In this document: positions 49,650-59,685 of the stretch, piece by piece
How the letters are laid out: each line of letters opens with the position of its first letter
How positions within the stretch are numbered: position 1 is the first letter of the stretch
Origin: Pontibacter qinzhouensis
GTDB lineage: Bacteria > Bacteroidota > Bacteroidia > Cytophagales > Hymenobacteraceae
Length of the DNA: 64,000 bases
Assembly: GCF_008017455.1 (NCBI RefSeq)
Contig: NZ_VRTY01000002.1
Coordinates: forward strand, 49,726-113,725
Direction of reading: 5' to 3'
Made by a program: the position numbers and the translations under genes
The notes under the pieces: generated by a model
What the model saw: only the letters and a program-made list of their open reading frames with translations
Databases searched by the model: none
Told to the model about the DNA's origin: nothing

Positions 49650-52600
49650 TTACCGTTTAAGGTGCACTTTAAAGGTAGAGCCTTGCCCTTCCTGGCTGTC
49701 GACTTCTATGTAGCCACCAGCGTTTTCAACCATCTTTTTCACCATATAAAGTCCAACGCCAGAACCTTCTACGTGGTCGTGCAGGCGGCCAAACATTGTA
49801 AAGAGCCGCTGGCTGGCTTCCAGATCAATTCCAAGGCCGTTGTCCTGCACCGACAAGTCCAGGTAGTCTCCTTCGTGCCGGCACTCTATTTTTACTTTTG
49901 GCTTGCGGTCGGGGGAGCGGTATTTAATGGCGTTCGACAAGAGATTGTAAACTACAGAGCGCAGGTTCTTCTCTGAAAAATTAACGCCTATGCAACCGTT
50001 CATCTCTACAGTTACTTCTGCACCTGCTTCAGCTAACTGCGGCGACAGGTCCAGCCTGACCTCCCGAATTACTTCGGCCAGGTTTACCTCCACCATCGCC
50101 TGGTTATTTTCCTTTTGAAGTTTGGTGACATCGGTCAGGTGGTCGATAGTTCGCTTAAACCGCTCTATAGATTGTTGAATCATGCGGGTTACATCGTCCA
50201 AACCCTCAGCCGCTATCAGGTGTTGGGGCAAAGACTCGATAAGTATCTGCATAAGGCCCTCTATGTTAAAAATAGGTGCTTTTAGATCGTGCGAGGCTGT
50301 ATAAATAAAATTGTCGAGGTCGATGTTGGTGCGCGTCAGCTGCTCGTTGGTGGTGCTAAGTTCAGCATTAGTGTTGGCTAACTGCTCCGTAAGTGCTTTT
50401 AGGGCTGCTTCCTGCTTTTTCCGTTCTCCTATATAAATTGAAATGGTGGCTAAACCCAATAACTGCCCCGTATCGGGGTCTTTAATGGCAAAGCTATTGT
50501 AGTGCACGGGTAATTTTTCACCGGTTATAAAGTGCTTGAACTGAAACTCACCTGCCCATTTACCTTCCGACAGCAGTGCAGGTATAATGACTTCCTGTAC
50601 AAAAGCCTGATCTTCTTCAAAAAAGAAATCCGTAACATGAAGTTCTTTCACCTGTTTCTGTTCGAGCCCCAGAAAATCGAGGCCAGCCTGGTTAATGTAA
50701 ACACCTTTACCAGAAGGAGTGGCGAGGCCAATAAAATCGATGCTGTTATCGACTAGTGCAACCAGTTGTTTCTGGAGCTGCGTTAGTTCCTGCAAAGCGG
50801 TATTCGACTTAGAGAGATCTTCGTTAGCGAGCAGGAGTTTCTGAGCCAGGGCATTCGCCTCTTTTTCGCGGTCCTCGATTTGTTGCCGCACCAGCACCTG
50901 TTCTGTAATATCGCTTACAAGTGTAAAAAAGCCCTCTACCTGGCCGTGCTTTACATCGGGCACGTAACTGGTTCTGATGTACTTTACAAAATCTTCGCGG
51001 TAAGGCATTCTCGATTCAAAATCGAGTCGTTCGCCAGCCAGAGCCCGATCTATGTATTGTTTAACTCCAGCGTATGCTTTCTCACCTACAATATCCACTA
51101 CTTTCCGGCCAATAAGTTCACTTGGCTTTTTATGGAACCATGCCTCATACGCTTGATTTGCGAATTCATATTTTTCTTCTTTGTTCAGGTAGCCAATAAG
51201 AACCGGGAGCGCATCGGTAATAAGCTGCAACCGTTTGGCGCTTTGCTCCACTTCCTGGCGGGCCTCTACCTGCTCGGTTACTTCAAACACAAATACAATA
51301 ACCCCATCTACCTGGCCAGCTTCGTCTCGTCGGGCCTGTAATGTATAGCTGAAATACCTGTTTTCTATCGGGCCATTTTCGTACCGGGCAACTGGTACCA
51401 ACGATTCCTGGTTAAAGTAGGTTTGGCCGGTTTTATAAACATTCTTGATAACTTGCGCAAACGGTTGGGTTTCCAGTTCGGTAAGTGCCTCTTTCAGCAT
51501 AGAATTACCTAGCAGGCGGCGGCCCGGCAGCAATTGCTGGTAAGCAGGGTTAACGAGCTCATACACCAGGTCCTCTCCAGCCAGAATACAGATAGGAGTA
51601 GCGGCTTGCATAAACAAGACATGCAGACGGTTGCGATCGGCTTCGATTTTCTGATGCGCCAGTTTCAACTCCTGCGTCCTTTCTTCCACCCGGCTTTCCA
51701 GTACATCGTTCAGCTCCTGTAAGGCCATCTGGGTTACGGTCAGCTCTTCGTTCGCAGCTCTTATTTCTTCGTTTGCGGCTGCCATCTGCTCATTCAGGGT
51801 TTGTAGCGCATACTCCCGCTCCTCAACCTCTTGTCGGGCTTTTACCTGTGCCGTTACTTCATAGGCAAATACCATAATGCCGTTTATCTTTCCATAAACA
51901 TCGCGGGTTGCCTGGTATATAAAATTGTAGTAATTGTGCCCTAAGCTGCCAATGTTTTCGTGGTCGAGTTGCACCATCATTTCATGTGCATGATAAGTCT
52001 CGCCGGTGCGGTATACTTTGTCGAGGAGGTCGAATATAGGTTGTCCGGCCAGTTCGGGCATTACTTTGGCAATGGGTTGGCCCTGAATGGGGCGGTTGCC
52101 AACCAGTTGTTGGTAATGCGGGTTTACCAGTTTAAACACATGCTCCGGACCTTCAAAAATACAGATGAGCGCAGGGGCCTGCATTAAGATGTTGTGCAGC
52201 TGCTCACGCTGCAGTTCGGCTTCGGCACGTGCCGCTATCAGCTCCTGGCTTAGTGTTGTTTGGTCAGCTGAAGGCTGCACTGCTTGTTTTGCCTGCTGCC
52301 AGGCAGATTTAACAGACTCTTCAGGCTGTAAAACAGCTTCTAATTTAAATATAAGATAAGAAATTTGGCCTTCAGCATCAAGTGCGGGCGTATTCGTAAC
52401 CGACCAGTTTTTATCTTTCGTTTCTTCCGTCTTGTCTTTTGCCACCTTCTGCTGCAAGTTCAGTTGGTGCGGTTTTTTATTTTCAAGCACCCACTCCAGC
52501 GATTGGCGTAGATCTGCCAGGTTTGTCGGGAACAGCTCCAGTATTGGTTTACCAGTTAAGAAATCATGTTCCTGATGAGTAGCCTGCAGGTAGGCATCTG

Positions 52601-52703
52601 TGGCCGTAATAATTGTAAAATCGGTGGCAATGAAAAGATACGGGTCTGGAAGGGCACGAAGTAAGTTTAAGGTTTCCGTCGGTAAAGATGAAGCGTGTAT
52701 CAT
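49650..52703 (-). CDS. Multi-PAS sensor histidine kinase, soluble
   Basis: A 1017-aa cytosolic kinase with no transmembrane segment. About five PAS domains occur in series, near residues 10-125, 165-290, 355-485, 490-620 and 655-780. They are linked by coiled coils such as EYALQTLNEQMAAANEEIRAANEELTVTQMALQELNDVLESRVEERTQELKLAHQKIEADRNRLH. Histidine phosphoacceptor H-box: NFIYTASHDLKAPIFNIEGLMQIL (about 830). The HATPase domain has N-box VVYNLLSNAIKYRSP, G1 VQDNGLGID and G2 GRLHDHVEGSGVGLYMVKKMV, ending QGSTFKVHLKR. No receiver domain or adjacent response regulator is seen, so its partner must be elsewhere. Domain limits are estimated by eye. Confidence 0.9.
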   Translation of the reverse strand: MIHASSLPTETLNLLRALPDPYLFIATDFTIITATDAYLQATHQEHDFLTGKPILELFPTNLADLRQSLEWVLENKKPHQLNLQQKVAKDKTEETKDKNWSVTNTPALDAEGQISYLIFKLEAVLQPEESVKSAWQQAKQAVQPSADQTTLSQELIAARAEAELQREQLHNILMQAPALICIFEGPEHVFKLVNPHYQQLVGNRPIQGQPIAKVMPELAGQPIFDLLDKVYRTGETYHAHEMMVQLDHENIGSLGHNYYNFIYQATRDVYGKINGIMVFAYEVTAQVKARQEVEEREYALQTLNEQMAAANEEIRAANEELTVTQMALQELNDVLESRVEERTQELKLAHQKIEADRNRLHVLFMQAATPICILAGEDLVYELVNPAYQQLLPGRRLLGNSMLKEALTELETQPFAQVIKNVYKTGQTYFNQESLVPVARYENGPIENRYFSYTLQARRDEAGQVDGVIVFVFEVTEQVEARQEVEQSAKRLQLITDALPVLIGYLNKEEKYEFANQAYEAWFHKKPSELIGRKVVDIVGEKAYAGVKQYIDRALAGERLDFESRMPYREDFVKYIRTSYVPDVKHGQVEGFFTLVSDITEQVLVRQQIEDREKEANALAQKLLLANEDLSKSNTALQELTQLQKQLVALVDNSIDFIGLATPSGKGVYINQAGLDFLGLEQKQVKELHVTDFFFEEDQAFVQEVIIPALLSEGKWAGEFQFKHFITGEKLPVHYNSFAIKDPDTGQLLGLATISIYIGERKKQEAALKALTEQLANTNAELSTTNEQLTRTNIDLDNFIYTASHDLKAPIFNIEGLMQILIESLPQHLIAAEGLDDVTRMIQQSIERFKRTIDHLTDVTKLQKENNQAMVEVNLAEVIREVRLDLSPQLAEAGAEVTVEMNGCIGVNFSEKNLRSVVYNLLSNAIKYRSPDRKPKVKIECRHEGDYLDLSVQDNGLGIDLEASQRLFTMFGRLHDHVEGSGVGLYMVKKMVENAGGYIEVDSQEGQGSTFKVHLKR

Positions 52704-53971
52704 GTAATATTTTTCCTAATAGAGCGCCAAACCTTCGCGTTTCGTTTCCGGATCGCACTAACTCACTAATGTTGTATTACGGTAGGTAATGTTTTAAGTA
52801 CGATAAGGAGGCAAAGCCTTCTGCAATAAATTTTCTTTAGACGAAAGTAATGGCAGCTAATTAATTAAGGAGCTTCCCCAAATTAAAAAGCGGACAGCTG
52901 TAATCAGATGAACTAAACTCAAATTAAAGCAGCTACCTTACTTAATATTTAATGTGTCTGCAGTTAATTCTTCTTCTTATCCTGGTAATGGTTAAACAAG
53001 CCTGCTGCGTATTTGTTTAGCATCTGCTGCTCCTTTGCTAAAAGACCGTGAGGGAGCTTATTCCTGATGGCTTATCTGCTGAAAGGTACGAACTTTTAGT
53101 TGCAGGAGGAATACCTGCCGCCTGAAACTGAAAGTGGAGCGGGTAAAGGTGTAACAGGTAAAGATGTTGGTATACCAGATTTATGTTAACAGGCTTTTGC
53201 AAAAGCTTAACAAACGGCATATTTTGGAAGATAGTAATGCTCAGACTTGTTTTAGTCAGTTCAGAAAAAAACAATACGCGGTACGTTGAAGAAAATTCTT
53301 CTGCACCGCGTATTGCCTATTGTTTAGTGTCGGCTTTACTCTGCCTCTTTATTATACCGCACTCCAAAGAGTTAAGAATAATCGGCGAGAGCAGCCTGAT
53401 CATCTATCTTTATTTTCGCGAGTTATCGACGAACCGGAACTAAAGCCAGTTTCCTCTCTTCCTGAAAAAAACTGCTTTTTACGTTATTGAAGATTCTAAT
53501 TAGTTGAACTAACAAATTGGATGTTTCTTTCATGATTACGTTTTTAAGTTTACTTTATTAACGAGGTACTCCATTAATAAAACATAATTTATGAAAAAAT
53601 GTTAGGATATTTTTTTAAATAACTGAATTTAATTTTTTTAGGATACCAAATCAGGCATTATTAATAGAGGTTAAACCCATTATCAAGAAGGTAACAAGTT
53701 GGTTTAGCTGCTGGTATAATTAGGCTCCGGGTATTATTATTTTATGGATGGTTATTTATTTAAGCTTGAAAGAACTTGTTTGCTACTGGGTTGAAGGCAT
53801 GTTTGTATTATGTTGATTTAAAAAAAATACTACATAAAAGTTTTTGCTGTAGACTTAGGTAGTGAATAGTCAACTTTCACAAATTAAGGTTGAAGTCTGA
53901 AAAATTATACAAAAAGAAGAAATCCGAAGAAGGAGGTTTACTCGTATGTACAGTTCAAGAAAAACACACCT
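52704..53971. other. Long gap with no confident gene
   Basis: A 1.27-kb stretch between the kinase start and the hydrolase start. Open frames such as 53038-53274 (minus) and 53183-53443 (plus) overlap each other and lack signs of a real protein. The right half is strongly AT-rich and probably holds the hydrolase promoter. No copy of the 57-bp element is present. Confidence 0.45.
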
Positions 53972-54766
53972 ATGAAAACTATAATTTTTGTACACGGCAT
54001 GTTTCAGAACCCGAAAAGCTGGACTAAATGGATTGAATTTTTCAGCGAGCGCGGCTATAACTGTCTGGCTCCGGCCTGGCCTTACCACGAGGGCGAACCC
54101 AGCGCCTTACGAGCCAATGCCCCTGATGGCCTGGGTAATTTGTCGCTCGACGAGGTAGTGACAACTGTAGAGCGACTCGTGCTGGAGCAGGAGACGAAGC
54201 CTATTGTAATTGGCCACTCGGTGGGCGGACTTGTAGTGCAGCTATTGGCAAACCGAGGCTACCTGGAGGCTGGCGTTGCTATTAACTCTGTTGCCCCAAA
54301 TGCTATGCTCGATTTTGACTGGAGCTTCTTTAAAAATAGTGCTGTTATCGCCAACCCTTTAAAAGGAGATGAGCCCATTTATATGGATCTGGAAACATTT
54401 AAAACAGCTTTTGCCAATACGCTCTCCGATGAAGAGGTAGCAATTGCATACGAGCAGTTCGCCACCCACGATAGCCGTAATGTACTTCGCGATTGCATGG
54501 GTGGTTCCGGAAAAATTGACCTGAGCCTGTCGCACCCACCACTGCTTCTACTGGCTGGCGAAAAAGACCAGATTATTCCACCTACTCTGGTTGAGAAAAA
54601 TGCAAAGGCTTATGAAGATGAAGGTGGTGTGATCAGCTTTAAAGAGTTTGCAGGCAGAAGCCATTTTATTTGTGGTGAACCCGGCTGGGAAGAAGTTGCC
54701 AGCTATACGATTGAATGGCTTAAAACACATGAGCAACCCGATACTCCTGTAACAGCGTTAACTTAG
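53972..54766 (+). CDS. Alpha/beta-hydrolase
   Basis: A 264-aa cytosolic alpha/beta-hydrolase. The oxyanion-hole motif is IIFVHGMFQNPKSW (4-17). The nucleophile elbow is VIGHSVGGLVV with Ser about residue 78. The acid is probably Asp in LLLAGEKDQIIPP (about 190), and the histidine in FAGRSHFICGEPGWEEVA (about 230). The overall shape matches small esterase/lipase-like hydrolases of the AB_hydrolase family. No signal peptide. Substrate cannot be inferred; nothing adjacent is co-directional and linked. Its own terminator follows at 54785. Confidence 0.88.
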   Translation: MKTIIFVHGMFQNPKSWTKWIEFFSERGYNCLAPAWPYHEGEPSALRANAPDGLGNLSLDEVVTTVERLVLEQETKPIVIGHSVGGLVVQLLANRGYLEAGVAINSVAPNAMLDFDWSFFKNSAVIANPLKGDEPIYMDLETFKTAFANTLSDEEVAIAYEQFATHDSRNVLRDCMGGSGKIDLSLSHPPLLLLAGEKDQIIPPTLVEKNAKAYEDEGGVISFKEFAGRSHFICGEPGWEEVASYTIEWLKTHEQPDTPVTALT

Positions 54767-54784
54767 TCTAGTTACACTTAGCTT

Positions 54785-54814
54785 AAAAGCCTTCCTCAAA
54801 TGGGGAAGGCTTTT
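54785..54814 (+). terminator. Rho-independent terminator of the hydrolase gene
   Basis: Stem AAAAGCCTTCC (54785-54795) with 54804-54814, 8-base loop, followed by more Ts. It starts 18 bp after the stop codon. Confidence 0.88.
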
Positions 54815-55045
54815 TTATTTGTCTGGTTTTTTATGTCAGTATATGAACTACTATTTAAGTTCCGGCTTCTTGTAATGAGCAGCAGATGTAACGTGCAGGT
54901 GCTTTAGGAGCTTAGGCCTCTGTTTCAAGGGGGGAATAAATTAACGAAGCAGGCATAACAATTTAGCCTAAAATTATGAACTTACAGGCTGCCTGGCAAT
55001 TTGCTCCTCTGCCAGAGCTTGTGCTGCTAATAAGCCCTTTACACT

Positions 55046-56794
55046 ATGTCAAAAAATAAAAAGCTTAAAAACGTTACCATTGGTCATGTGTTTAAAACCA
55101 TTGTGTGGCCACGTAAAAAACACTTGTCTGTTGGGCTGCTGCTGGTTATTATTAGCAGGTTATCTGGCCTGGTGCTTCCAGGTGCCAGCAAATACCTGCT
55201 CGACGATGTTATTCCGAATAAAGATACCACGCTGCTCATGTGGCTTATTCTGGTAGTAAGTATTGCCATTGTTATACAGGCGGTCACCTCTTTTGCCCTC
55301 ACCCAGATTTTAAGTGTGGAGGCGCAGCACCTTATCTCGCAATTGCGGGCAAAGGTGCAACGGCACATCATTCAGCTTCCGATACGGTTCTTCGACAATA
55401 CTAAAACAGGCGAACTGGTATCACGGATTATGACAGATGTGGAGGGGGTGCGGAACCTGGTCGGCACAGGTTTTGCGCAAATGATCGGCGGAGTGCTTAC
55501 TTCCCTGATCTGCCTGGCTGTTCTAATTTACCTTAGTCCGCTCATGACGTTTTTTGTCCTGTTTCCGGTGGCTATTTTTGGGCTTATCTCTTTAAAGGCA
55601 TTCGGCAAAATACGCCCCATCTTCAGAGAGCGAGGTGTTATAAATGCGGAAGTAACCGGTAGACTAACAGAGACTTTAGGCGGTGTACGCGTTATAAAAG
55701 GATTTAACGCCGAGGAGCAGGAAATCAAGACCTTTGAAGACGGCGTAATGCGCCTGTTTCTAAATGTAAAGAAAAGCCTGATCACGACCAGCATCGTTAC
55801 AAGTTCTGCTACCTTGCTGCTCGGCCTGGCTTCTGCAGGTATAATGGGCATAGGTGGTTACCTTATTATGACCGGCGATATTACTACCGGCGATTTTCTG
55901 GCTTTCACACTTTTCCTGGGCTTTATGATTGCGCCTATTTTGCAGATGAGCAACATCGGGAGCCAGTTTACCGAAGCCTTTGCCGGGCTGGACCGCACAG
56001 AAGAAATTCTGAACATGCCCCTGGAAGATGATGGAGGTCTCAGAGTTATTTCTCCCGCACATATTTACGGCGATGTAGTGTTTGATAGCGTTTCGTTTGC
56101 TTATGAACCTGGAAAGGAGGTGGTGCAGGATATCAGTTTTAAAGCTCCTTCCGGATCGGTTACGGCCCTGGTCGGTACGTCTGGCTCAGGTAAAAGCACC
56201 ATTGCCGGGCTTGCAGCTTCTTTTCTTAATCCTGCGAGTGGTCTTATTACCGTAGATGGCCTCGATCTGCAGCATATTAGCTTAAAGAGTTACCGGAGCA
56301 GGCTGGGAGTGGTGCTGCAGGACGATTTTCTATTTGAAGGTACCATCAGAGACAATATTATGTTCCCACGCCCTAACGCAAGCGAAGAGCAATTGCAGCA
56401 AGCAGTAGCAGCAGCGCATGTGCAGGAGTTTACAGACAGGTTCGAAGACGGACTGAATACGCTGATAGGCGAGCGAGGCGTAAAGCTATCTGGGGGGCAG
56501 CGGCAACGTATTGCCATTGCCAGAGCCATTTTAGCAGACCCACGCATCCTCATTTTAGATGAAGCCACCTCCAACCTCGACACAGAGAGCGAAAGCCTGA
56601 TTCAGGCCAGCTTAAAATCGCTGATGCAGGGCCGCACCACCTTCGTAATCGCGCACCGCCTCAGCACCATCCGGCAGGCCGACCAAATACTGGTAATAGA
56701 GCAAGGCCGTATTGTGGAGCGCGGCCAGCACGAGGAGTTGCTTCAGCAGCAGGGGAGGTATTACCAACTCTATACTTACCAAGCCCGAATTTAA
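55046..56794 (+). CDS. ABC exporter, fused membrane and ATPase domains
   Basis: A 582-aa half-transporter of the type IV exporter class (MsbA/Sav1866-like), functioning as a dimer in the inner membrane. Six transmembrane helices lie in about residues 25-320. The nucleotide-binding domain carries Walker A GTSGSGKSTI (about 378-387), Q-loop VVLQDDFLFEGT, signature LSGGQRQRIAIARAIL, Walker B ILILDEATSNLD and H-loop FVIAHRLST. Substrate (lipid, drug or peptide) is undetermined; there is no peptidase or HlyD-type partner nearby. Length is normal for the class. The following 448-bp gap, to 57242, is very AT-rich and empty. Confidence 0.92.
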   Translation: MSKNKKLKNVTIGHVFKTIVWPRKKHLSVGLLLVIISRLSGLVLPGASKYLLDDVIPNKDTTLLMWLILVVSIAIVIQAVTSFALTQILSVEAQHLISQLRAKVQRHIIQLPIRFFDNTKTGELVSRIMTDVEGVRNLVGTGFAQMIGGVLTSLICLAVLIYLSPLMTFFVLFPVAIFGLISLKAFGKIRPIFRERGVINAEVTGRLTETLGGVRVIKGFNAEEQEIKTFEDGVMRLFLNVKKSLITTSIVTSSATLLLGLASAGIMGIGGYLIMTGDITTGDFLAFTLFLGFMIAPILQMSNIGSQFTEAFAGLDRTEEILNMPLEDDGGLRVISPAHIYGDVVFDSVSFAYEPGKEVVQDISFKAPSGSVTALVGTSGSGKSTIAGLAASFLNPASGLITVDGLDLQHISLKSYRSRLGVVLQDDFLFEGTIRDNIMFPRPNASEEQLQQAVAAAHVQEFTDRFEDGLNTLIGERGVKLSGGQRQRIAIARAILADPRILILDEATSNLDTESESLIQASLKSLMQGRTTFVIAHRLSTIRQADQILVIEQGRIVERGQHEELLQQQGRYYQLYTYQARI

Positions 56795-57242
56795 AGTTGT
56801 TGAGGTGTAGGTAATGTCAGATGAAGTATTGATACTGTTTACTATAAATCCAGTTTTAATTGAAGTTTTTAGCTATACAACCAGGAATCGGTTCTGTAGT
56901 AGTTTACTTTAATACAATTTATAATACATTTTATTGGGGCTTACAATTTTTTAATAAAAAGAAAAATTATATTAAATGAATCTTCTTTTTATAAGAAATA
57001 ATAACTCTGGCTGGCTGTCAGGTGAAATATGCAACTATAGTAATATTATTAAATTTTTAATTTAATATGATTTTAATTTCGTTTTAATTAAAATTTAAGG
57101 ATAAAAATTGGCTTAAATTAAACAAAATTTAAAAAAGTGCAGTATAAGTTGCTTAGGTGATATAAAGATGTAGTGTTGAAATGCTATATCGGTAAAATTA
57201 TAAAGCCTGTTATTGTTTAAGTTATTACATAAAGAAGCAACT

Positions 57243-57674
57243 ATGAAAAAGTTAGTATTTATCATGGCATTAGGTTTTGGTATCAGCACAGCGGCTATTG
57301 CGCAGAACGATGTTCCGGAACAAATTAAGAGTAGCTTCAGCAACTCGTATTCTCAAGCCACAGATGTAGAGTGGGATCAGAAAGATGATAGCTACCACGC
57401 TAAATTTGAGGTTAACAACCAGGAACACTACGCCGTGTACAACGAAGATGGCACCCTTGAGAAAAAAGGACGCGAAATTGCCCCTTCTGAATTACCACAA
57501 GCAGTAAGAACTGCCATAGACCAACAGTATGCTAACCGCACCATCGAGAAAGCCGGCACAGTAGAGAAAGATGGCAAAACCATGTACAAGGCTAAGCTAG
57601 ATGGCGATGACGAAGACCTGAAAGTTATTTTTAACGCTGACGGTACAGTCGTGAAAGAGAAAGAGAAAAAATAA
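57243..57674 (+). CDS. PepSY-like periplasmic protein
   Basis: A 143-aa exported protein from ATG 57243; the ORF's TTG at 57213 would add 10 residues before the signal. Signal peptide 1-20 (LVFIMALGFGISTAAIAQ). Two PepSY-like (PF11396-type) repeats follow: PEQIKSSFSNSYSQATDVEWDQKDDSYHAKFEVNNQEHYAVYNEDGTLEKKGREI and PQAVRTAIDQQYANRTIEKAGTVEKDGKTMYKAKLDGDDEDLKVIFNADGTVVKEKE. Such proteins are common and poorly understood in Bacteroidota; a periplasmic protease-inhibitor or stress role is often suggested. Strongly AT-rich upstream DNA and its own terminator suggest a well-expressed single-gene unit. Confidence 0.85.
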   Translation: MKKLVFIMALGFGISTAAIAQNDVPEQIKSSFSNSYSQATDVEWDQKDDSYHAKFEVNNQEHYAVYNEDGTLEKKGREIAPSELPQAVRTAIDQQYANRTIEKAGTVEKDGKTMYKAKLDGDDEDLKVIFNADGTVVKEKEKK

Positions 57675-57693
57675 TTAGAAGTGCGTTTTTATG

Positions 57694-57726
57694 AAAAAGG
57701 GCAGTCCATGCAGGGCTGTCCTTTTT
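57694..57726 (+). terminator. Rho-independent terminator of the PepSY-like gene
   Basis: Stem AAAAAGGGCAG (57694-57704) with CTGTCCTTTTT (57716-57726), one G-U pair and an inner CC/GG extension, followed by further Ts. Confidence 0.82.
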
Positions 57727-57821
57727 TGTTTTTATGATCTTGTTCTAATGAACAAATGACTTTTGGTTGCCGGTGAAGGGGGCATAGTACTACGTGCGCT
57801 CAACTAAACCATGTCGGCTAG

Positions 57822-57878
57822 ACCCTTGGCAAAATTCAGATGAAAAACCTTTTGAAGGCCGTTTTCATTTGAATAATT
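57822..57878 (+). repeat. 57-bp dispersed element, copy 14
   Basis: Full copy, probably closest to consensus: ACCCTTGGCAAAATT at the left, core CTTTTGAAG between GAAAA and TTTTC arms, TTTCATTTGAATAATT at the right. It lies between convergent genes, each with its own terminator. Confidence 0.9.
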
Positions 57879-57994
57879 TAGAAGAAAACAAGAATACAGG
57901 GTTGATTATCAGGCAAAACTTCCTTGAATGTACTTAACAATCCTGCCATGCAATAATAAAACACATAAGTCGCTGCAAAGGAGTTTTAGGAAGA

Positions 57995-58038
57995 CCAGAG
58001 GCCGCGGAATAATCGTCACGAAGCGAGAATGCTCACGC
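57995..58038. repeat. Family B repeat, copy 3 (single-ended)
   Basis: Complement of the family B left end and interior (read on the minus strand: GCGTGAGCATTCTCGCTTCG, then TGACGATTATTCCGCGGCC). Only one arm is present. It lies between the dispersed element copy at 57822 and the subtilase terminator. Confidence 0.6.
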
Positions 58039-58098
58039 TATCATAATTTATAATTTGGCAAAGCAGTAGTTGGTTTCACTGATCGCCAAAAACAAAAT

Positions 58099-58126
58099 TG
58101 CCTGCAGAACGATTGTTCTGCAGGCA
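58099..58126 (-). terminator. Rho-independent terminator of the subtilase gene
   Basis: Perfect 12-bp stem TGCCTGCAGAAC (58099-58110) with 58115-58126 and a 4-base loop, followed on the minus strand by ATTTTG. It is 24 bp past the stop. Confidence 0.8.
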
Positions 58127-58149
58127 GTTTTAGTACTGTTGTTATGCTG

Positions 58150-59685
58150 TTATTGAGTCAGGGTAACGGCACGCAAGGCATTTAAACGTCCGTAGCCATA
58201 GTAAGGATCACGGCCTGGTTTGCCCAGATCATCGGCTGACGCTCTCATTCTGGCAAGTACTTTGGCTGGGTCCATCTGACCGCCGTTCTGGCCAATAATT
58301 AAAGCGGCTACGCCTGTTGCATGAGGTGCAGCCATACTGGTTCCTACAGACCAGTAATAGCTGGCAGCGCCTGGCGTCAGGTTGCTACCTGTGCTGAATA
58401 CATAATCGAACACGTACACATATTGCGTTACACCGGCAATAGTGGCTATTTCGTTGCCAGGGTACATGTAGTCGCCACCCGGGGCAGCAAACTGAACATC
58501 TTTTATACCATAATTTGAGTACGAAGCCAGGTTATCCATAAAGGTGTTGAGCGGGTTCAGCGCCCAGCCACGAGGAGCGGTAGCAGAGATAGAAATAACC
58601 CCTGATGAGCTGGAAGGAATGTGCACCAACGACTGATCGGCATTTCCATTGTTGGCATCGTTACCAGCAGAAGCGATAAGGGTTACGCCATTTTTAGTTG
58701 CATAGCGTGTAGCGCGGTCGAGCGCAATTAGTAATTCCTGCACCCCTTTGGTATCGCCTTTAACCAGAAAATCGTCAGTCGGATCATTAGGCGTGCCATT
58801 GTCGTCGAGGTACTTGCCGTTGCGGTACAAGGAGGCACCAAGGCTCATGTTAATAACGTCGGCCCCTTGTTGGGTTGCGTGCACAATGCCATCAATAATC
58901 CAGGAGAAAGCCCCTGAACCTGTATCGCGGAGTACTTTTACAAGAATAAGCTGGGCTTCTGGTGCCACACCAATAATGCCAATGCCGTTGTCGGCAGCGG
59001 CAATAGTGCCGGCAGTGTGGGTGCCGTGGCTACCAACACCTGGTAAGGCATAGCCCAATTGTTCACCTGTTACAAAGCTTTTGCTTGCAGCCAGGTCAAT
59101 GTTTGGAGCCAGGTCAGGATGATCTAAGTCGAAGCCGGAATCCAGCACTGCTATACGCACACCTTTGCCACGCGCTCCAGCGTTCCAGGCTTCCGATGCC
59201 TGAATGGCAGCATGGCCCCATTGCAAGTCGAAAAAGCGATCGTTGTCGCCGCTGAAAGGTGGTGTTCCGTAGTTTTCAAGTGCAACCACTTTCTGATCTT
59301 CCGGCTTCAACCATTCTATTTCGAGGTCGCGCACAACAGAGCGTACACCAGGTATTTTGCTGGCTTTGGCTACAAATTCTGGATCTTCAGAAAAAACTGA
59401 GGCTACACCGGCTTGGGGCATAAGCTTGTTTACTTTGCCGTTTGCGGCAGCCAATTTACTTTCGAGGCCTGCCGGCAGTTGTTCCTGGGTCGAAAGCACA
59501 ATGTAATGTTTGCCCCTGTACTTAATTTTAGAGGCGCCATTGGCAATCTGGGCTTCTGAGGTGGCATCCAGACTTAAGCTGGCAGCCGGATCTACCTCAA
59601 CTTCTGGGTTACAGCCGAACAAGCCCGCTAGAGCAAAAACCAGAGGGTAGGCTAATTTGGATGGAGTAAATTTTTTTGTGATCAT
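58150..59685 (-). CDS. Subtilisin-like serine protease lipoprotein (S8)
   Basis: A 511-aa secreted peptidase of family S8. Signal sequence with lipobox LAGLFGC (Cys 25), so the mature enzyme is lipid-anchored. Residues about 52-130 look like an inhibitor-I9-type propeptide (HYIVLSTQEQLPAGLESKLAAANGKVNKLMPQAGVASVFSEDPEF). The catalytic triad is D182 in VLDSGFDLDHPDL, H223 in GSHGTHTAGTIAA and S450 in GTSMAAPHATGVAALI. The oxyanion Asn is in TLIASAGNDANNG. There is no C-terminal sorting domain after the catalytic domain. Probable role is general extracellular proteolysis. The upstream region is AT-rich. Confidence 0.93.
   Translation of the reverse strand: MITKKFTPSKLAYPLVFALAGLFGCNPEVEVDPAASLSLDATSEAQIANGASKIKYRGKHYIVLSTQEQLPAGLESKLAAANGKVNKLMPQAGVASVFSEDPEFVAKASKIPGVRSVVRDLEIEWLKPEDQKVVALENYGTPPFSGDNDRFFDLQWGHAAIQASEAWNAGARGKGVRIAVLDSGFDLDHPDLAPNIDLAASKSFVTGEQLGYALPGVGSHGTHTAGTIAAADNGIGIIGVAPEAQLILVKVLRDTGSGAFSWIIDGIVHATQQGADVINMSLGASLYRNGKYLDDNGTPNDPTDDFLVKGDTKGVQELLIALDRATRYATKNGVTLIASAGNDANNGNADQSLVHIPSSSSGVISISATAPRGWALNPLNTFMDNLASYSNYGIKDVQFAAPGGDYMYPGNEIATIAGVTQYVYVFDYVFSTGSNLTPGAASYYWSVGTSMAAPHATGVAALIIGQNGGQMDPAKVLARMRASADDLGKPGRDPYYGYGRLNALRAVTLTQ

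Noticed and set aside
53183..53443. Plus-strand ORF of 86 codons
   Set aside because: It lies in a region with overlapping opposite-strand frames, lacks signal or domain character and has no terminator or partner gene.
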